Shown piece by piece: positions 28,354-39,383 of a stretch of DNA of 64,000 nt. The notes under the pieces are model-generated. The model saw only the letters and a program-made list of their open reading frames with translations, searched no databases and had not been told where the DNA came from. This DNA comes from Limnobaculum xujianqingii (lineage in GTDB: Bacteria > Pseudomonadota > Gammaproteobacteria > Enterobacterales > Enterobacteriaceae): contig NZ_JABMLK010000001.1 of NCBI RefSeq assembly GCF_013394855.1, positions 496,001 through 560,000 of the forward strand. The letters run 5' to 3'. The position numbers and the translations under genes are program-made. How positions within the stretch are numbered: position 1 is the first letter of the stretch; each line of letters begins with the position of its first letter.

Positions 28354-28696
28354 TTCATCACACAGATTATCACTTAATTAATTTAACTTTTTTTTCATCT
28401 ATTAACGCCAATGTATGTTGGCGTTAATTTCAATCTGTAATTATTTAACATTAATATAATAATTAATTTAAATTTAATCAATATCTCCATCCGCGCCGCA
28501 CCCTATTGAAATTAAAGATAAAAACCCATTAATGTGTTAATTTGAATGATTAAAGTACACGTTAATTGTCGTTCAAATCATATTTATTGAAATTAATTGC
28601 AGATTAATGTTTTAATTATTAGCAATTGAGTGGTGAAAAAAGTCATAATTAGCTTCGTAAGAATATCATTCATTTTACTACTATCGGATATAAAAT

Positions 28697-29140
28697 ATGA
28701 ATTCAAAAACTGAATATACATTAGGTGCAGATATTGCACGATTAGTACGCAGCTGGCGTAGCATTATTGATCTCCAGCTTAAACCAATTGGCTTAACTCA
28801 AACGCATTGGATTACGCTTTACTATTTAAATGGCTTACCTCCAAATCAATCGCAAATACAATTAGCGAAAGCAATTGGAATAGAGCAACCCTCATTAGTT
28901 CGTACTTTAGATCAATTAGAAGGGATGGGATATGTAAGAAGAGATCCTTGCCCATGCGATCGCAGAGCAAAACAAATTAATCTGACCGAAGACGCTAAAC
29001 CAATTTTAGGTCAGGTGAAAGAGGTTGTTGATGGAGTTAGAGAGGGCATTCTGCGTGGCGTCAAGGACGAAGAGTTAGCAACATTTGTCAATCTGATCAG
29101 GAAGTTTGAGCAAAATATTGCTGATTTATCTGGAAAATAA
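28697..29140 (+). CDS. slyA: MarR-family transcriptional regulator SlyA
   Basis: Winged-helix regulator that counters H-NS silencing in relatives. The 147-aa product contains the recognition region [26 protein letters not shown] and the wing [16 protein letters not shown]. Length and order match SlyA. The upstream 343-bp gap is very AT-rich, without a gene; AT-rich repeats there fit the known self-binding of SlyA but are not proof. Confidence 0.94.
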   Translation: MNSKTEYTLGADIARLVRSWRSIIDLQLKPIGLTQTHWITLYYLNGLPPNQSQIQLAKAIGIEQPSLVRTLDQLEGMGYVRRDPCPCDRRAKQINLTEDAKPILGQVKEVVDGVREGILRGVKDEELATFVNLIRKFEQNIADLSGK

Positions 29141-29188
29141 TTTTCTGGCGAACATAAGATTAATTATCTTAGTGTGAATTAATGGTTA

Positions 29189-29211
29189 AGCACCCCCGTT
29201 AGGGGTGTGCA
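29189..29211 (+). terminator. hairpin after slyA
   Basis: Inverted repeat GCACCCC / GGGGTGTGC around CGTTA, roughly 50 nt after the slyA stop, followed by ACCTTATTTTG. The T-run is weak; a terminator is the likeliest role. Confidence 0.5.
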
Positions 29212-29340
29212 CCTTATTTTGTATAAAAATTCTTCCTCACTTTTCTTCGATTAATATCTGGTAATTGCTGATTTTTTTGCTCTAATACTTATTCTGGTCA
29301 TTTTGATTTATTCATCACAATCACTGAGAAGGTATTAATC

Positions 29341-30444
29341 ATGAAAGCAGGCAATTATATTGGCGTCATGTCAGGCACCAGCCTGGACGGTGTCGATGTG
29401 GCATTAGTCAAAATTGATAACGCTACTGTTACGCAAACTGCCAGTTATTCACATCCAATGCCTGCAGATCTCAAAGCGGACGTTTTGTCGGTATGTCAGG
29501 GACAAAAAACTACGCTATCTCAAATTGGTCAATTAGATCTTCGTTTAGGCCTTCTGTTTGCCGAAGCTATTCAGGGTTTACTCAATACTCACCATATTAA
29601 ACCAGAAACTATTACTGCCATTGGATGCCACGGACAAACAGTATGGCATCAGCCGGATGGTGTTTATCCTTTTACTATGCAACTAGGGGATAATAATCGT
29701 ATTGCTGCCAGTACTGGTATTGTGACGGTTGGTGATTTTCGCCGTAAAGATATGGCATTTGGTGGGCAGGGCGCACCACTGGTACCTGCATTTCATCAGG
29801 CCTTGTTGATGGTAGAAGATGAGCGGCGAATTATTTTGAATATTGGCGGTATCGCTAATTTATCATTACTGATTCCGGGGAGTGATGTCACCGGTTTTGA
29901 TTCTGGCCTGGGAAATATGTTGATGGATGCCTGGATTCAACAACAGCAAGGTTTACCTTATGATAAAGATGCCCTGTGGGCGCTCCAGGGACAGATCTGC
30001 GAACCTTTATTACAACAGATGATGTCAGATGCCTACTTTGCGCTACCTGCGCCTAAAAGTACGGGTAGAGAATATTTTAATATTCAATGGTTACAGCATC
30101 ATTTAATCGCATTTCCCCATCTTAAACCTCAGGACGTGCAAATTACTCTGGCTGAATTAACCGTGCGAACCATTATCGATCAGGTAAAAGCTTCAGGTGG
30201 TTGTGACCGGTTATTGGTATGTGGCGGCGGGGCTCGTAACCCATATCTGATGGCACGTATGGCAGCAGCGCTTCCAGAGACCGTGGTAGATACTACCGAT
30301 AACTACGGCATCAGTGGCGATGATATGGAAGCTATTGCATTTGCATGGTTAGCCGCTCGCACATTATCAGGATTACCGGGAAATTTACCTGCGGTTACCG
30401 GCGCATCCAGAGCAACAGTGTTGGGGGCTATCTACACGCCATAG
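29341..30444 (+). CDS. anmK: anhydro-N-acetylmuramic acid kinase
   Basis: Hydrolyses and phosphorylates 1,6-anhydroMurNAc from peptidoglycan recycling, giving MurNAc-6-phosphate. The 367-aa product has the [13 protein letters not shown] phosphate loop, [27 protein letters not shown] and [16 protein letters not shown], all diagnostic of AnmK. Together with NagK in this window it covers two cell-wall sugar recycling steps. Monocistronic or leading to the small lipoprotein gene 64 nt downstream. Confidence 0.96.
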   Translation: MKAGNYIGVMSGTSLDGVDVALVKIDNATVTQTASYSHPMPADLKADVLSVCQGQKTTLSQIGQLDLRLGLLFAEAIQGLLNTHHIKPETITAIGCHGQTVWHQPDGVYPFTMQLGDNNRIAASTGIVTVGDFRRKDMAFGGQGAPLVPAFHQALLMVEDERRIILNIGGIANLSLLIPGSDVTGFDSGLGNMLMDAWIQQQQGLPYDKDALWALQGQICEPLLQQMMSDAYFALPAPKSTGREYFNIQWLQHHLIAFPHLKPQDVQITLAELTVRTIIDQVKASGGCDRLLVCGGGARNPYLMARMAAALPETVVDTTDNYGISGDDMEAIAFAWLAARTLSGLPGNLPAVTGASRATVLGAIYTP

Positions 30445-30508
30445 TCTAAGCTTATATAGGTTTATCTATTAATATTGCGTTTTTTCTTATCTAACCATGG
30501 GAGACATA

Positions 30509-30817
30509 ATGAAAAAGTTATTAGCAGGATTATTTGTTATTGGGTTAGCTGGCTGTACAGTAACAACGGAGCAGCGGGTTGAAGGTACAACACTGAACTA
30601 TCAATGCGAAGGCCAGTCGCTATCTGTAATATTGAATAATGAAAAACAGTTAGTGAATGTCATTATTGCCGGAGAACCTCAGCAGCTTCATCAGGTGGTG
30701 TCTGCTTCTGGTGCCAAATACAGTAATGACAAATATTCATTCTGGTCTAAAGGTGATACCGCAATGGTGTTGAAAGGTGACGATATCATTATTAATGATT
30801 GTAAATTGGTTCAGTAA
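30509..30817 (+). CDS. mliC: MliC-like lipoprotein, C-type lysozyme inhibitor
   Basis: Predicted outer-membrane lipoprotein that blocks C-type lysozyme. From ATG 30509 it is 102 aa, with a lipoprotein signal ending in the lipobox LAGC (KKLLAGLFVIGLAGC). The mature part has the MliC beta fold features YQCEGQSLSV and SGAKYSNDKYSFWSKGDTAMV with a Cys near the end (NDCKLVQ). The ATG 12 nt upstream adds four residues and is not preceded by a better ribosome site. Between anmK and pdxH, as in E. coli. Confidence 0.82.
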   Translation: MKKLLAGLFVIGLAGCTVTTEQRVEGTTLNYQCEGQSLSVILNNEKQLVNVIIAGEPQQLHQVVSASGAKYSNDKYSFWSKGDTAMVLKGDDIIINDCKLVQ

Positions 30818-30916
30818 TCGATTCTTATCTGCTGGTTTTCTTTTCGACAAGGTTTGAAATCCGCCATCAGTGAGTGCAAGATAAGGCAAAACAAGATACC
30901 AATAGGTTTTCTGATT

Positions 30917-31570
30917 ATGCCAACTCAATTAAGTGATGATATTGCTGACCTACGGCGTGAATACACTCAGGGTGGTTTGCGCCGAAAAGATTTACCTGAA
31001 AATCCCCTGGCTTTGTTTGAACTCTGGTTAAAACAAGCTTGTGAAGCTCAAATTCCCGATCCTACCGCGATGTGTGTTGCTACCGTAGATGCTCAAGGAC
31101 GACCTTCTCAGCGTATTGTGTTACTAAAACACTACGATGAAAAAGGTTTCGTTTTTTATACCAATCTGGGTAGCCGTAAGGCGCAACAAATTGCACAAAA
31201 TAATCAGGTTAATTTACTGTTTCCCTGGCACTTTTTCGACAGGCAGGTCATGGTTTCCGGTAAGGCTGAACGGCTCTCATCCCTTGAAGTACTAAAATAC
31301 TTTCACTCACGTCCTAAAGACAGCCAGATTGCTGCCTGGGTATCTCAACAGTCATCCCGAATTTCAACTCGTGGCGTATTGGAAAGTAAGTTTCTGGAGT
31401 TAAAACAGAAATTCCTTCAGGGTGAAGTTCCATTACCCAGTTTTTGGGGCGGATTTCGCGTCAGTATTGAGGAAATGGAGTTTTGGCAAGGTGGTGTAAA
31501 TCGGTTACATGATAGATTTATTTATCAGCGTACAGAAAATCACTGGAATATTGATCGACTGGCACCTTAA
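30917..31570 (+). CDS. pdxH: pyridoxamine/pyridoxine 5'-phosphate oxidase
   Basis: FMN enzyme making pyridoxal 5'-phosphate. From ATG 30917 it is 217 aa and begins [23 protein letters not shown], the family N-terminus. FMN contact regions are [27 protein letters not shown] and [10 protein letters not shown]; the C-terminus [11 protein letters not shown]...RLAP is canonical. An upstream in-frame start would add 21 residues with no family match. Adjacent to tyrS-pdxY, linking vitamin B6 genes. Confidence 0.95.
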   Translation: MPTQLSDDIADLRREYTQGGLRRKDLPENPLALFELWLKQACEAQIPDPTAMCVATVDAQGRPSQRIVLLKHYDEKGFVFYTNLGSRKAQQIAQNNQVNLLFPWHFFDRQVMVSGKAERLSSLEVLKYFHSRPKDSQIAAWVSQQSSRISTRGVLESKFLELKQKFLQGEVPLPSFWGGFRVSIEEMEFWQGGVNRLHDRFIYQRTENHWNIDRLAP

Positions 31571-31675
31571 ATACTGGTCATTGCGTTAATCGGCGTTTAT
31601 GCTATCCAGTTCATTAAAACTAATTAATTCAGCGGTAATAAATATCGCAGCTTATAACAACGGAGTTATGTATCG

Positions 31676-32947
31676 ATGGCGAACAACCTGATTAAACAAT
31701 TGCAGGAGCGGGGGCTGGTAGCCCAGGTTACGGACGAAGAGGCACTGGCAGAACGACTGGCACAAGGGCCTATCGCGCTGTATTGTGGCTTTGACCCTAC
31801 CGCTGACAGCTTGCATTTGGGCCATTTGGTTCCGTTATTGTGTTTAAAACGTTTTCAGTTAGCCGGGCATCAACCAGTTGCATTAGTGGGCGGCGCGACC
31901 GGTTTAATCGGTGACCCCAGCTTTAAAGCAGCTGAGCGTAAACTGAATACTGAAGATACGGTCGCTGATTGGGTTGATAAAATCCGCCAGCAGGTTTCAC
32001 CGTTCCTGGATTTTGATTGTGGCAGTAACAGCGCCAAGATGGCCAACAACTATGATTGGTTTGGTGGCATGAAAGTGCTGACTTTCCTGCGGGATATCGG
32101 TAAGCACTTTTCTGTTAATGCGATGATTAATAAAGAAGCGGTAAAACAGCGTCTGAATCGTGATGATAGTGGAATTTCTTTTACTGAGTTCTCCTATAAC
32201 CTGCTGCAAGCCTATGATTTTGCCTGCCTGAATAAAGAACATGGTGTTGAGCTACAAATTGGTGGTTCTGACCAGTGGGGTAACATCACATCCGGTATTG
32301 ATTTAACCCGTCGTCTGCATCAGAAACAAGCCTATGGCTTTACCGTACCATTAATCACTAAGTCTGATGGCACTAAGTTCGGTAAAACTGAAGGTGGCGC
32401 AATTTGGCTCGATCCAAAGAAAACCAGCCCATATAAGTTTTATCAATTCTGGATCAATACTGCTGATGCTGATGTGTATCACTTCCTGAAATTCTTCACC
32501 TTTATGAGTATTGAAGAGATTAATGCGCTGGAAGAAGAAGATAAAAACAGCGGTGTTGCACCTCGTGCTCAATATGTACTGGCAGAGAACGTAACCCATT
32601 TAGTGCATGGTGAGAAAGGATTAGCTGCTGCGAAGCGTATCACACAAAGCCTGTTCTCTGGTGAGCTGGCAGATATTACTGAAGAAGACTTTGCTCAACT
32701 GGCTCAGGACGGTATGCCTGCGGTTGAACTGGAAAACGGCGCTGATTTACAGCAGGCACTGGTAAGTGCAGAACTGGTACCGTCACGCGGTCAGGCCAGA
32801 ACCATGATTAGCTCAAATGCAGTAACGATCAATGGTGAGAAGCAATCCAGTCCGGAATATGTCTTTACTGATAGCGATCGTTTGTTTAATCGCTATACGC
32901 TATTACGTCGTGGTAAAAAACATTATTGCCTGCTGATTTGGAAATAA
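31676..32947 (+). CDS. tyrS: tyrosyl-tRNA synthetase
   Basis: Charges tRNA-Tyr. The 423-aa product is a class I synthetase with HLGH (HIGH-type) in [12 protein letters not shown] and KFGKT (KMSKS-type) in [12 protein letters not shown], then a C-terminal S4 RNA-binding domain (about 355-420, [19 protein letters not shown]). The length equals that of the E. coli enzyme. Followed by a terminator. Confidence 0.97.
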   Translation: MANNLIKQLQERGLVAQVTDEEALAERLAQGPIALYCGFDPTADSLHLGHLVPLLCLKRFQLAGHQPVALVGGATGLIGDPSFKAAERKLNTEDTVADWVDKIRQQVSPFLDFDCGSNSAKMANNYDWFGGMKVLTFLRDIGKHFSVNAMINKEAVKQRLNRDDSGISFTEFSYNLLQAYDFACLNKEHGVELQIGGSDQWGNITSGIDLTRRLHQKQAYGFTVPLITKSDGTKFGKTEGGAIWLDPKKTSPYKFYQFWINTADADVYHFLKFFTFMSIEEINALEEEDKNSGVAPRAQYVLAENVTHLVHGEKGLAAAKRITQSLFSGELADITEEDFAQLAQDGMPAVELENGADLQQALVSAELVPSRGQARTMISSNAVTINGEKQSSPEYVFTDSDRLFNRYTLLRRGKKHYCLLIWK

Positions 32948-32969
32948 GCTGGAAATAAATTGTTCCATA

Positions 32970-32998
32970 AATTCGGTCGCTAAGCGGCCGAATTTTTT
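32970..32998 (+). terminator. terminator after tyrS
   Basis: Eleven-bp stem AATTCGGTCGC / GCGGCCGAATT with a TAA loop and a following T-run. Confidence 0.85.
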
Positions 32999-33075
32999 GC
33001 CTTGAACGTAGCATTCATCGTTTGATATCTGACACAATATTGCCAATACCTTTCTTATCTTAGGGACATGCCATC

Positions 33076-33936
33076 ATGAAAAATATCTTATCCATTCAAT
33101 CCCACGTGGTATATGGCCATGCAGGGAATAGCGCTGCTGAATTTCCAATGCGCAGGATGGGTGTGAACGTATGGCCGCTAAATACAGTACAGTTTTCTAA
33201 CCATACCCAGTACCGTCAATGGGAAGGGTGCGTAATGCCCGCCAGTCACTTAACGGATATTGTTCGTGGTATCAGTGAAATTAACCAATTGGTACGTTGT
33301 GACGTTGTTCTGAGTGGTTATATTGGTTCCCCGGAACAGGGAAAGAGCATTTTAAATGCGGTGGCATCTGTTAAAGCAGCAAATCCTAAAGCGCGATATT
33401 TCTGCGATCCTGTTATGGGGCATCCTGAGAAGGGCTGTATTGTTGCACCAGGCGTTTCAGAATTTTTTTGTCAGGAAGCATTACCACTGAGCGATATGAT
33501 GGCTCCAAACCTGCTGGAATTGGAGATCTTAAGCGGTAAAACCATTACTTCGGTTGATGAAGTTGTCAGTGCTGCCCGTGAGTTGTGTAAACAAGGCCCT
33601 GAACTGATTTTAGTTAAGCACCTGAGTCGTGCTGGTTATCGTGCAGATGCCTTTGAAATGGCGCTGGTAACACCTGATGAAGCATGGCATATCAGCCGTC
33701 CTCTGGTGGATTTTGGTCCTCGTCAACCGGTGGGTGTTGGTGATATCACCAGTGGTTTGCTGCTGGTTAATTTATTACTGGAAAAAACGTTGCCAGATGC
33801 CTTAGAACACGTAACAGCTGCCGTTTATGAAGTGATGTTGGAGACCCAACGCAGAGGTGAATATGAACTGCAATTGGTGGCTGCACAGGACAAAATGGTT
33901 AACCCGGAACATCATTTTAAAGCGATCAAACTCTAA
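33076..33936 (+). CDS. pdxY: pyridoxal kinase PdxY
   Basis: Phosphorylates pyridoxal in the B6 salvage pathway. The 286-aa product opens [21 protein letters not shown], the family's substrate-binding start, and has [12 protein letters not shown] and [17 protein letters not shown] with the catalytic Asp. It is downstream of tyrS and near pdxH, the usual enteric grouping. It is convergent with gstA. Confidence 0.95.
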   Translation: MKNILSIQSHVVYGHAGNSAAEFPMRRMGVNVWPLNTVQFSNHTQYRQWEGCVMPASHLTDIVRGISEINQLVRCDVVLSGYIGSPEQGKSILNAVASVKAANPKARYFCDPVMGHPEKGCIVAPGVSEFFCQEALPLSDMMAPNLLELEILSGKTITSVDEVVSAARELCKQGPELILVKHLSRAGYRADAFEMALVTPDEAWHISRPLVDFGPRQPVGVGDITSGLLLVNLLLEKTLPDALEHVTAAVYEVMLETQRRGEYELQLVAAQDKMVNPEHHFKAIKL

Positions 33937-33970
33937 GATTATATCGACATGTATCGTAATGTTTACAAAT

Positions 33971-34000
33971 AAAAAAACGGGCTAGATGGCCCGTTTTTTT
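33971..34000. terminator. bidirectional terminator between pdxY and gstA
   Basis: Twelve-bp stem AAAAAAACGGGC / GCCCGTTTTTTT with a short loop; strong on both strands. Confidence 0.9.
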
Positions 34001-34020
34001 ATCTCAATCAAAAGACAAAA

Positions 34021-34626
34021 TCAATGTAAGCCTTCAGCTTTAAGTGCAGCGGCTGTCGCTGGTCGTGCGGCAATTCGTTCCATATAGGCAGCCAGTGACT
34101 TTAATGCACTCAGATCCAGTTTTACCGCAGCAGCCCAACGGGTCACGGTAAACAGATAGGCATCCGCTACGCTAAATGAAGCGCCTAAAACATACTCTTG
34201 TTTTTCCAGCACGCTATCAACATAGGTAAATTGCTTGAGTAATTTCTCTTTAGCAATTTTCTTATATTCTTCTGGTGTCTGTGGATTGAACAACGGGCTA
34301 AAGCCTTTATGTAGTTCAGTTGAAACAAAGTTTAGCCATTCGATAGCATGGTAATATTCGGGAGTTCCTGCGCCTGGCATCAGGTGTTTACCGGGAACTT
34401 TATGTGCAATGTACTGAACAATAGCCACACCTTCAGTCAAAATACTGCCATCATTCAACTCCAAAGTTGGTACTTGTCCTTTGGGGTTAACGGCCAGAAA
34501 GTCTGCTCCATGCTCGGTTTTCTTGGTGGCTAAATCCACTTTTTCTACTGAGTAGTTCAGGCCGCTTTCATTCAGAATGATGTGAGGGGATAACGAACAG
34601 GCACCTGGCTTATAATATAATTTCAT
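34021..34626 (-). CDS. gstA: glutathione S-transferase GstA
   Basis: Conjugates glutathione to electrophiles in the cytosol. The 201-aa product has the thioredoxin-like N-terminal domain (MKLYYKPGACSLSPHI, with the Cys10 of beta-class enzymes; NPKGQVPTLEL cis-Pro loop; LTEGVAIVQYI) and the all-alpha C-terminal domain with SVADAYLFTVTRW. It is close to E. coli GstA and sits in the same pdxY-gstA-dtpA-nth order. Confidence 0.94.
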   Translation of the reverse strand: MKLYYKPGACSLSPHIILNESGLNYSVEKVDLATKKTEHGADFLAVNPKGQVPTLELNDGSILTEGVAIVQYIAHKVPGKHLMPGAGTPEYYHAIEWLNFVSTELHKGFSPLFNPQTPEEYKKIAKEKLLKQFTYVDSVLEKQEYVLGASFSVADAYLFTVTRWAAAVKLDLSALKSLAAYMERIAARPATAAALKAEGLH

Positions 34627-34791
34627 TAAAACTCTCCGTGCAGTTAAAGGTATCAGACTAACGGTATAAAACCGTAAGGTATCGTATTGTATCTTGCCTG
34701 AAAGATGTTTGATATATGTTGTTAAATGGTAACTAAATATCAGTAGAAAAACCGGTAAACTGTCAGTTTAACCTGTTAAGCAGCTGCCAGA

Positions 34792-36228
34792 TTAGTCCTG
34801 ATTGTTTTGCATCATTCGGTGTATTAGCGGTGCGGAGATAACCATCAATACTGCAATAATGGCAGTTACGATACCAATCGTCATAAACCATTCGCTGTAC
34901 AACGCCAAAGAAATATAAGGAGAGTCACTGTTCAGAGGAGGAATAGTTTTTGATGCAATTTTACCTGCCGTTAATGCTGCGACAGCAAAGGTGAAAAACC
35001 ACATGATGGTGATAAAGTTTTTTAATTCCGACGGTACCATACGATTAACCACAATAAGCCCTAATGCGGAAATCGACAGATGGCCAATGCTATGTAAGGC
35101 GTAACTTAATATTAACCAGTTAGCAGAGATAAATCCTGAACTGTCAGAAAAAGCAGCGCCCCAGGGTAAAACCAGAAATGAAGTGGAGCAAAGTACCATA
35201 CCTATAGCTAACTTATGAGGTATGGGCAGATAACTACCCAATCGATTGTATAAAGCAGCGAGCATGGGGGCGGTAATAATAATCCAGATGGGATTCAGTG
35301 CCTGAAATTGTTCAGGTAGAAACGAAATATTGAAGACTAAATGGGAAACGTGATTAATGGCAAAAAAGTTAAGTGAAGTGGGGATTTGAAGATACAGAGT
35401 GAAAAAGACAAATACTATGAATAATAGAATAAAAATAACCCCCATTTTCCGGCGCATTTCGGATTTAAGGCGAGCTATATCTTTCCAATAAAATATGACG
35501 CAAGCGATGACTAAAATCGCTAAAACCCAGGGAGCTACTTTCTGATTACGCAACAGAGCTATGCCAAAAACAATAGCAACCGCAATAATAGTCGTTACCA
35601 GTAACCCGATCTTTAGGGAAACGGGTTGTTGGTCAGCCAGCGTTCCCTGTTTATCGAGATAATGTTTACCAAAAATTAAATGAATAATGACCAGGAACAT
35701 ACCAAATACACTCAACGAAAAGGCGATGTTCCAGTCATAATGATGAGCAATCCAGGGGGTCAAAAGTACTGCGGCAATAGAGCCCAGGCAGGCCAGAATA
35801 TGATACAGCGTGAATCGGGTACGATTATAAATACCCGATAGCAAAGAGGCCGGATTAGTTTTAAATAGTCCATGGCCTATCGCAATAGTTGCCAGACCGG
35901 GGTAGAACAATTCATTTTGACGATTAGAGAATACCAGCAGGACATAGCCGGCCATCATGATTAATGAGCCTAAAAGCAGGGTGTGTTTAATTCCGATAAC
36001 TTGTTCACCCAACCAGCGACCAACGGAAATAAAACCAAAAGCCAGAGCAACATAGATAGAAAATAGCCTGAAGGCATCTGCCAGTGTCATTTCAAGTTGC
36101 CAGACAAAATAAAGTGGAAGGATGCACTGTAAACCGTAATAACTAAAACGCTGCCATAACTCCAATATCGATACCAGATAGAAAGAGCGGGACTGGTTGA
36201 AAAGATCCTGAGTAGCTATAGACACCAT
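34792..36228 (-). CDS. atypical POT-family transporter at the dtpA position
   Basis: Integral inner-membrane protein of 478 aa with about 14 hydrophobic segments, collinear with the proton-coupled di/tripeptide permease DtpA (for example IPTSLNFFAINHV and EQFQALNPIWIII). The position between gstA and nth is that of dtpA. Two POT signatures are changed: ExxERFxYY reads ELWQRFSYY (second Glu to Gln), and the region DGAFTMYYMSVNIGS of DtpA is shortened to FTLYHILACLGS. The frame is intact, so it is unlikely to be a plain pseudogene; substrate and proton coupling are uncertain. ATG 36228 follows AGAGG very closely; GTG 36231 or 36225 are alternatives. Confidence 0.75.
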   Translation of the reverse strand: MVSIATQDLFNQSRSFYLVSILELWQRFSYYGLQCILPLYFVWQLEMTLADAFRLFSIYVALAFGFISVGRWLGEQVIGIKHTLLLGSLIMMAGYVLLVFSNRQNELFYPGLATIAIGHGLFKTNPASLLSGIYNRTRFTLYHILACLGSIAAVLLTPWIAHHYDWNIAFSLSVFGMFLVIIHLIFGKHYLDKQGTLADQQPVSLKIGLLVTTIIAVAIVFGIALLRNQKVAPWVLAILVIACVIFYWKDIARLKSEMRRKMGVIFILLFIVFVFFTLYLQIPTSLNFFAINHVSHLVFNISFLPEQFQALNPIWIIITAPMLAALYNRLGSYLPIPHKLAIGMVLCSTSFLVLPWGAAFSDSSGFISANWLILSYALHSIGHLSISALGLIVVNRMVPSELKNFITIMWFFTFAVAALTAGKIASKTIPPLNSDSPYISLALYSEWFMTIGIVTAIIAVLMVISAPLIHRMMQNNQD

Positions 36229-36349
36229 CACCTCTGGCTTTTAGATCGTCTAACGAGCGGCGATATTGATTAATTATGGCATTAAGTTTAGTTAAAGCGG
36301 CAGAAAACCCAAGGAGTTACCGTCAGATTACGATCGCCTGCAAATAATA

Positions 36350-36982
36350 TTATTCAGTCTTTTCTTTAAATTCGCACAGGTCTTCAATCAAGCAGGAACC
36401 ACAACGAGGTTTACGGGCAATGCAAGTATAGCGACCATGCAGAATCAACCAGTGATGACAATCAACTTTAAATTCAGCCGGAACGACTTTAAGTAATTTT
36501 TCTTCCACCAGTTCAACGGTTTTACCTGGAGCAAAACGGGTGCGGTTACATACGCGAAAAATATGAGTATCAACAGCAATTGTTGGCCAACCAAAGGCGG
36601 TATTTAAAACCACATTAGCGGTTTTACGGCCTACACCAGGTAGTGCTTCAAGCGCCTCACGATTTTCTGGCACCTGACTGTTATGTTTTTCAATCAGAAT
36701 ACGACAGGTTTTAATGACATTCTCAGCCTTACTGTTAAACAAGCCAATGGTTTTGATGTACTCTTTAACACCATCAACGCCTAACGCCAGAATAGTTTCT
36801 GGCGTATTGGCGATAGGATAAAGCTTAGCCGTCGCCTTATTTACGCTAACATCCGTTGCCTGTGCTGAAAGTAATACAGAGATCAATAGCTCAAATGGGC
36901 TGGAGAACGCCAGTTCAGTGGTAGGCGTAGGGTTGTTATCACGCAGCCGGGTTAAGATTTCTATGCGTTTTGCCTGATTCAA
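36350..36982 (-). CDS. nth: endonuclease III
   Basis: DNA glycosylase/AP lyase that removes oxidised pyrimidines. The 210-aa product has the helix-hairpin-helix with catalytic Lys (LPGVGRKTANVVL), the catalytic Asp in AVDTHIFRVCNR, and the C-terminal [4Fe-4S] loop CIARKPRCGSCLIEDLC. The start is TTG at 36982 after AAGGA, aligned with E. coli residue 1. It is downstream of the rsx genes on the same strand (19 nt), so probably one operon. Confidence 0.96.
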   Translation of the reverse strand: MNQAKRIEILTRLRDNNPTPTTELAFSSPFELLISVLLSAQATDVSVNKATAKLYPIANTPETILALGVDGVKEYIKTIGLFNSKAENVIKTCRILIEKHNSQVPENREALEALPGVGRKTANVVLNTAFGWPTIAVDTHIFRVCNRTRFAPGKTVELVEEKLLKVVPAEFKVDCHHWLILHGRYTCIARKPRCGSCLIEDLCEFKEKTE

Positions 36983-37001
36983 ACCGGGTATCCTTACTTA
37001 A

Positions 37002-37697
37002 TTATTTAACGTTTTCATCTGACAGAGTGGAGATTTTTACCTCTGTAGATTTTTGTTTATAGGCTTTTACCTTCTCATCAATAACATATTTCAACGCCAG
37101 CAGAAACCCGAGGCCTAAAAACGCACCGGGCGGTAATATTGCCAGCAAGAAGGCGTTATCCAGATGTAGAACTTCAATACGTAGAACTTTAGCCCAGGAA
37201 CCCAACAGAGAATCAGCTCCATCAAACAGGGTACCATTTCCCAGAATTTCTCTCATGCCACCCAAAATAAACAGCACAATAGTTGCACCAAAACCCATAG
37301 CAAAGCCATCCAGTGCGGATAACGATACCGGGTTTTGTGCTGCATAGGCTTCCGCACGGCCGATGACTATACAGTTGGTAGTAATCAGAGGGATGAAAAT
37401 GCCTAATGATTGATATAAACCATATGCATAGGCGTTAATTAATAATTGAACGACGGTAACGACACAGGCAATGATCATAACGTAAATAGGAATACGGATC
37501 TCTTGTGGTACCCAGCGACGTAAAGCTGATACTGCTACGTTAGTACAAACCAGAACCAGCGTGGTAGCAAGACCAAGGCCAAGAGCATTAGTAGCAGTAG
37601 AAGAGACTGCCAGCAGAGGGCAAAGGCCTAATAGCTGAACCAGTGCAGAGTTGTTTTTCCACAAACCTTGATTAAGCAGCGTCTTTATTTCGCTCAT
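37002..37697 (-). CDS. rsxE: electron transport complex subunit RsxE
   Basis: Membrane subunit of the Rsx complex, which is related to Rnf ion-pumping NADH:ferredoxin oxidoreductase and in E. coli keeps the SoxR [2Fe-2S] cluster reduced. The 231-aa product has about six membrane helices and the [15 protein letters not shown] motif shared with RsxA. It is immediately after rsxG with no gap. Confidence 0.95.
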   Translation of the reverse strand: MSEIKTLLNQGLWKNNSALVQLLGLCPLLAVSSTATNALGLGLATTLVLVCTNVAVSALRRWVPQEIRIPIYVMIIACVVTVVQLLINAYAYGLYQSLGIFIPLITTNCIVIGRAEAYAAQNPVSLSALDGFAMGFGATIVLFILGGMREILGNGTLFDGADSLLGSWAKVLRIEVLHLDNAFLLAILPPGAFLGLGFLLALKYVIDEKVKAYKQKSTEVKISTLSDENVK

Positions 37698-38324
37698 TTA
37701 CTCTGCCTCGCAGTGGGGGAATGATTCAAACTGTTGGTGATGATGCTGTATATAAAGCGCTGTCTGTTTTACGGCTTTTACTACTGCTCTTGGAGTAATA
37801 GTGGCACCGGTAAACTGATCAAACATACCGCCATCTTTACGTACCAGCCATTGTTTATCCTGCTCACCATCTACCTGTTTTCCGGCAAAATGGGTGATCC
37901 AGTCAGAGATACGTAATTCTATTTTATCACCAAGCCCCGGGGTTTCATGATGCTCAAGAGTACGAACGCCCAATACCTGGCCGTTAAAATCAGCAGCAAC
38001 CATCAATTGAATGGCACCAGAATAACCATCAGGTGCAGTTGTTTCTATTACTGCAGCTACCGGAGTGTAGCCTTTACGGGCAATAAACAGTCTGTGAGAT
38101 CGATCGGTACCTAAAGCCTTATCCGTGACAACGTAACACTCATCCTGCAATGTATTATCATAAAGAGCCGCTGGAATGACTTGATCAAATAGCGCTTTTT
38201 GCTGCTGAATCGCCTGTTTTTCGATAGTGGATTTAGTCAGTAGATAAACACCTGAAGTAATACCAGTTGCCAGTGCAGCATAAAGGGCCAACGTCAGGCC
38301 GTGTCGTCTCATGGTACTCAGCAT
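37698..38324 (-). CDS. rsxG: electron transport complex subunit RsxG
   Basis: Single-pass membrane subunit with a periplasmic domain carrying covalent FMN. The 208-aa product has an N-terminal helix ([20 protein letters not shown]) and the flavinylation motif in [13 protein letters not shown] (Thr of S/TGAT). [14 protein letters not shown] is also conserved. It is followed directly by rsxE. Confidence 0.95.
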   Translation of the reverse strand: MLSTMRRHGLTLALYAALATGITSGVYLLTKSTIEKQAIQQQKALFDQVIPAALYDNTLQDECYVVTDKALGTDRSHRLFIARKGYTPVAAVIETTAPDGYSGAIQLMVAADFNGQVLGVRTLEHHETPGLGDKIELRISDWITHFAGKQVDGEQDKQWLVRKDGGMFDQFTGATITPRAVVKAVKQTALYIQHHHQQFESFPHCEAE

Positions 38325-38333
38325 TGGGGCTCC

Positions 38334-39383
38334 TTAGCGATGTCCATAAGCACGGGGTTGAGTATAGTGGTCGATCAACGGCACGGTAATGTTCGCCAGT
38401 AAAATGGCAAAAGCCACCGCATCAGGATAACCGCCGTAGCTACGAATCAGCCAAACCAGCACGCCAACTAACACACCGAAAATTAATCGGCCCTTTACTG
38501 TCGTAGAAGCAGTTACCGGATCGGTAATAATAAAGAAGGCACATAACATGCTGGCACCTGAAAGCAGATGAAACCAGGGTGCTGCATTATGTGAAGGATC
38601 CAGTAACCAGCCAATGGTGGAGACAATTGTTAATGTCAGTAGAAAACTAATAGGCAGATGCCATTGAATCACTTTCTTTCCAAGCAGGAACAGCCCACCA
38701 ATGAGGAATCCGACATTCACCCATTGCCAACCAATACCACCCAAACTGTTATAAATCGGCTGGCTTAATACTTCAGTAATGCTGTGACCACTACGTAGTC
38801 CAGTTTTTAAGGTATCTAATGGCGTGGCCTGGCTGACACCATCGATGCCTGACATCAATTTGAAAACATCATCGCCTTGAGTGCTGTGCCCGCTAAAGAT
38901 GATACTCAGCGTATCCATCAGGCCAATATGGGTTGCCTGAAGTGGAGCAGGAGGCAACCAACTGCTCATTTGAACCGGGAAGGAGATCAGTAGAATAACG
39001 TAACCCACCATCGCCGGATTGAATGGATTTTGCCCCAGACCACCATACAACTGCTTTGCGATGACAATGGCAGCAAAAGTACCGATCACAATAATCCACC
39101 ATGGTGCGAGTGGAGGTATGCTGATCCCCAATAATATGGCGGTTAGCAGGGCGGAATTATCGCTTAACTGAGGACCAATGGGTTGATGTCGCAGCTTCAA
39201 TACCGCCGCTTCAGCGCATAACGCAACAATTACAGCCAGTACAACTTGAATTAAATTACCGTAGCCAAAGAAATACCATTGTGCAGCAATTCCCGGTATA
39301 CAGGCCAGCACTACCAACAGCATTAATCGCTGTGTTGATTGTTGACTGTGTGAAAATGGTGAGCTGGTTATACGAAATGACAT
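38334..39383 (-). CDS. rsxD: electron transport complex subunit RsxD
   Basis: Polytopic membrane subunit with covalent FMN. The 349-aa product has about nine to ten hydrophobic segments, [15 protein letters not shown], and the flavinylation region [17 protein letters not shown] with the acceptor Thr. It begins next to the rsxC stop (no gap) and ends 9 nt before rsxG. Confidence 0.95.
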   Translation of the reverse strand: MSFRITSSPFSHSQQSTQRLMLLVVLACIPGIAAQWYFFGYGNLIQVVLAVIVALCAEAAVLKLRHQPIGPQLSDNSALLTAILLGISIPPLAPWWIIVIGTFAAIVIAKQLYGGLGQNPFNPAMVGYVILLISFPVQMSSWLPPAPLQATHIGLMDTLSIIFSGHSTQGDDVFKLMSGIDGVSQATPLDTLKTGLRSGHSITEVLSQPIYNSLGGIGWQWVNVGFLIGGLFLLGKKVIQWHLPISFLLTLTIVSTIGWLLDPSHNAAPWFHLLSGASMLCAFFIITDPVTASTTVKGRLIFGVLVGVLVWLIRSYGGYPDAVAFAILLANITVPLIDHYTQPRAYGHR

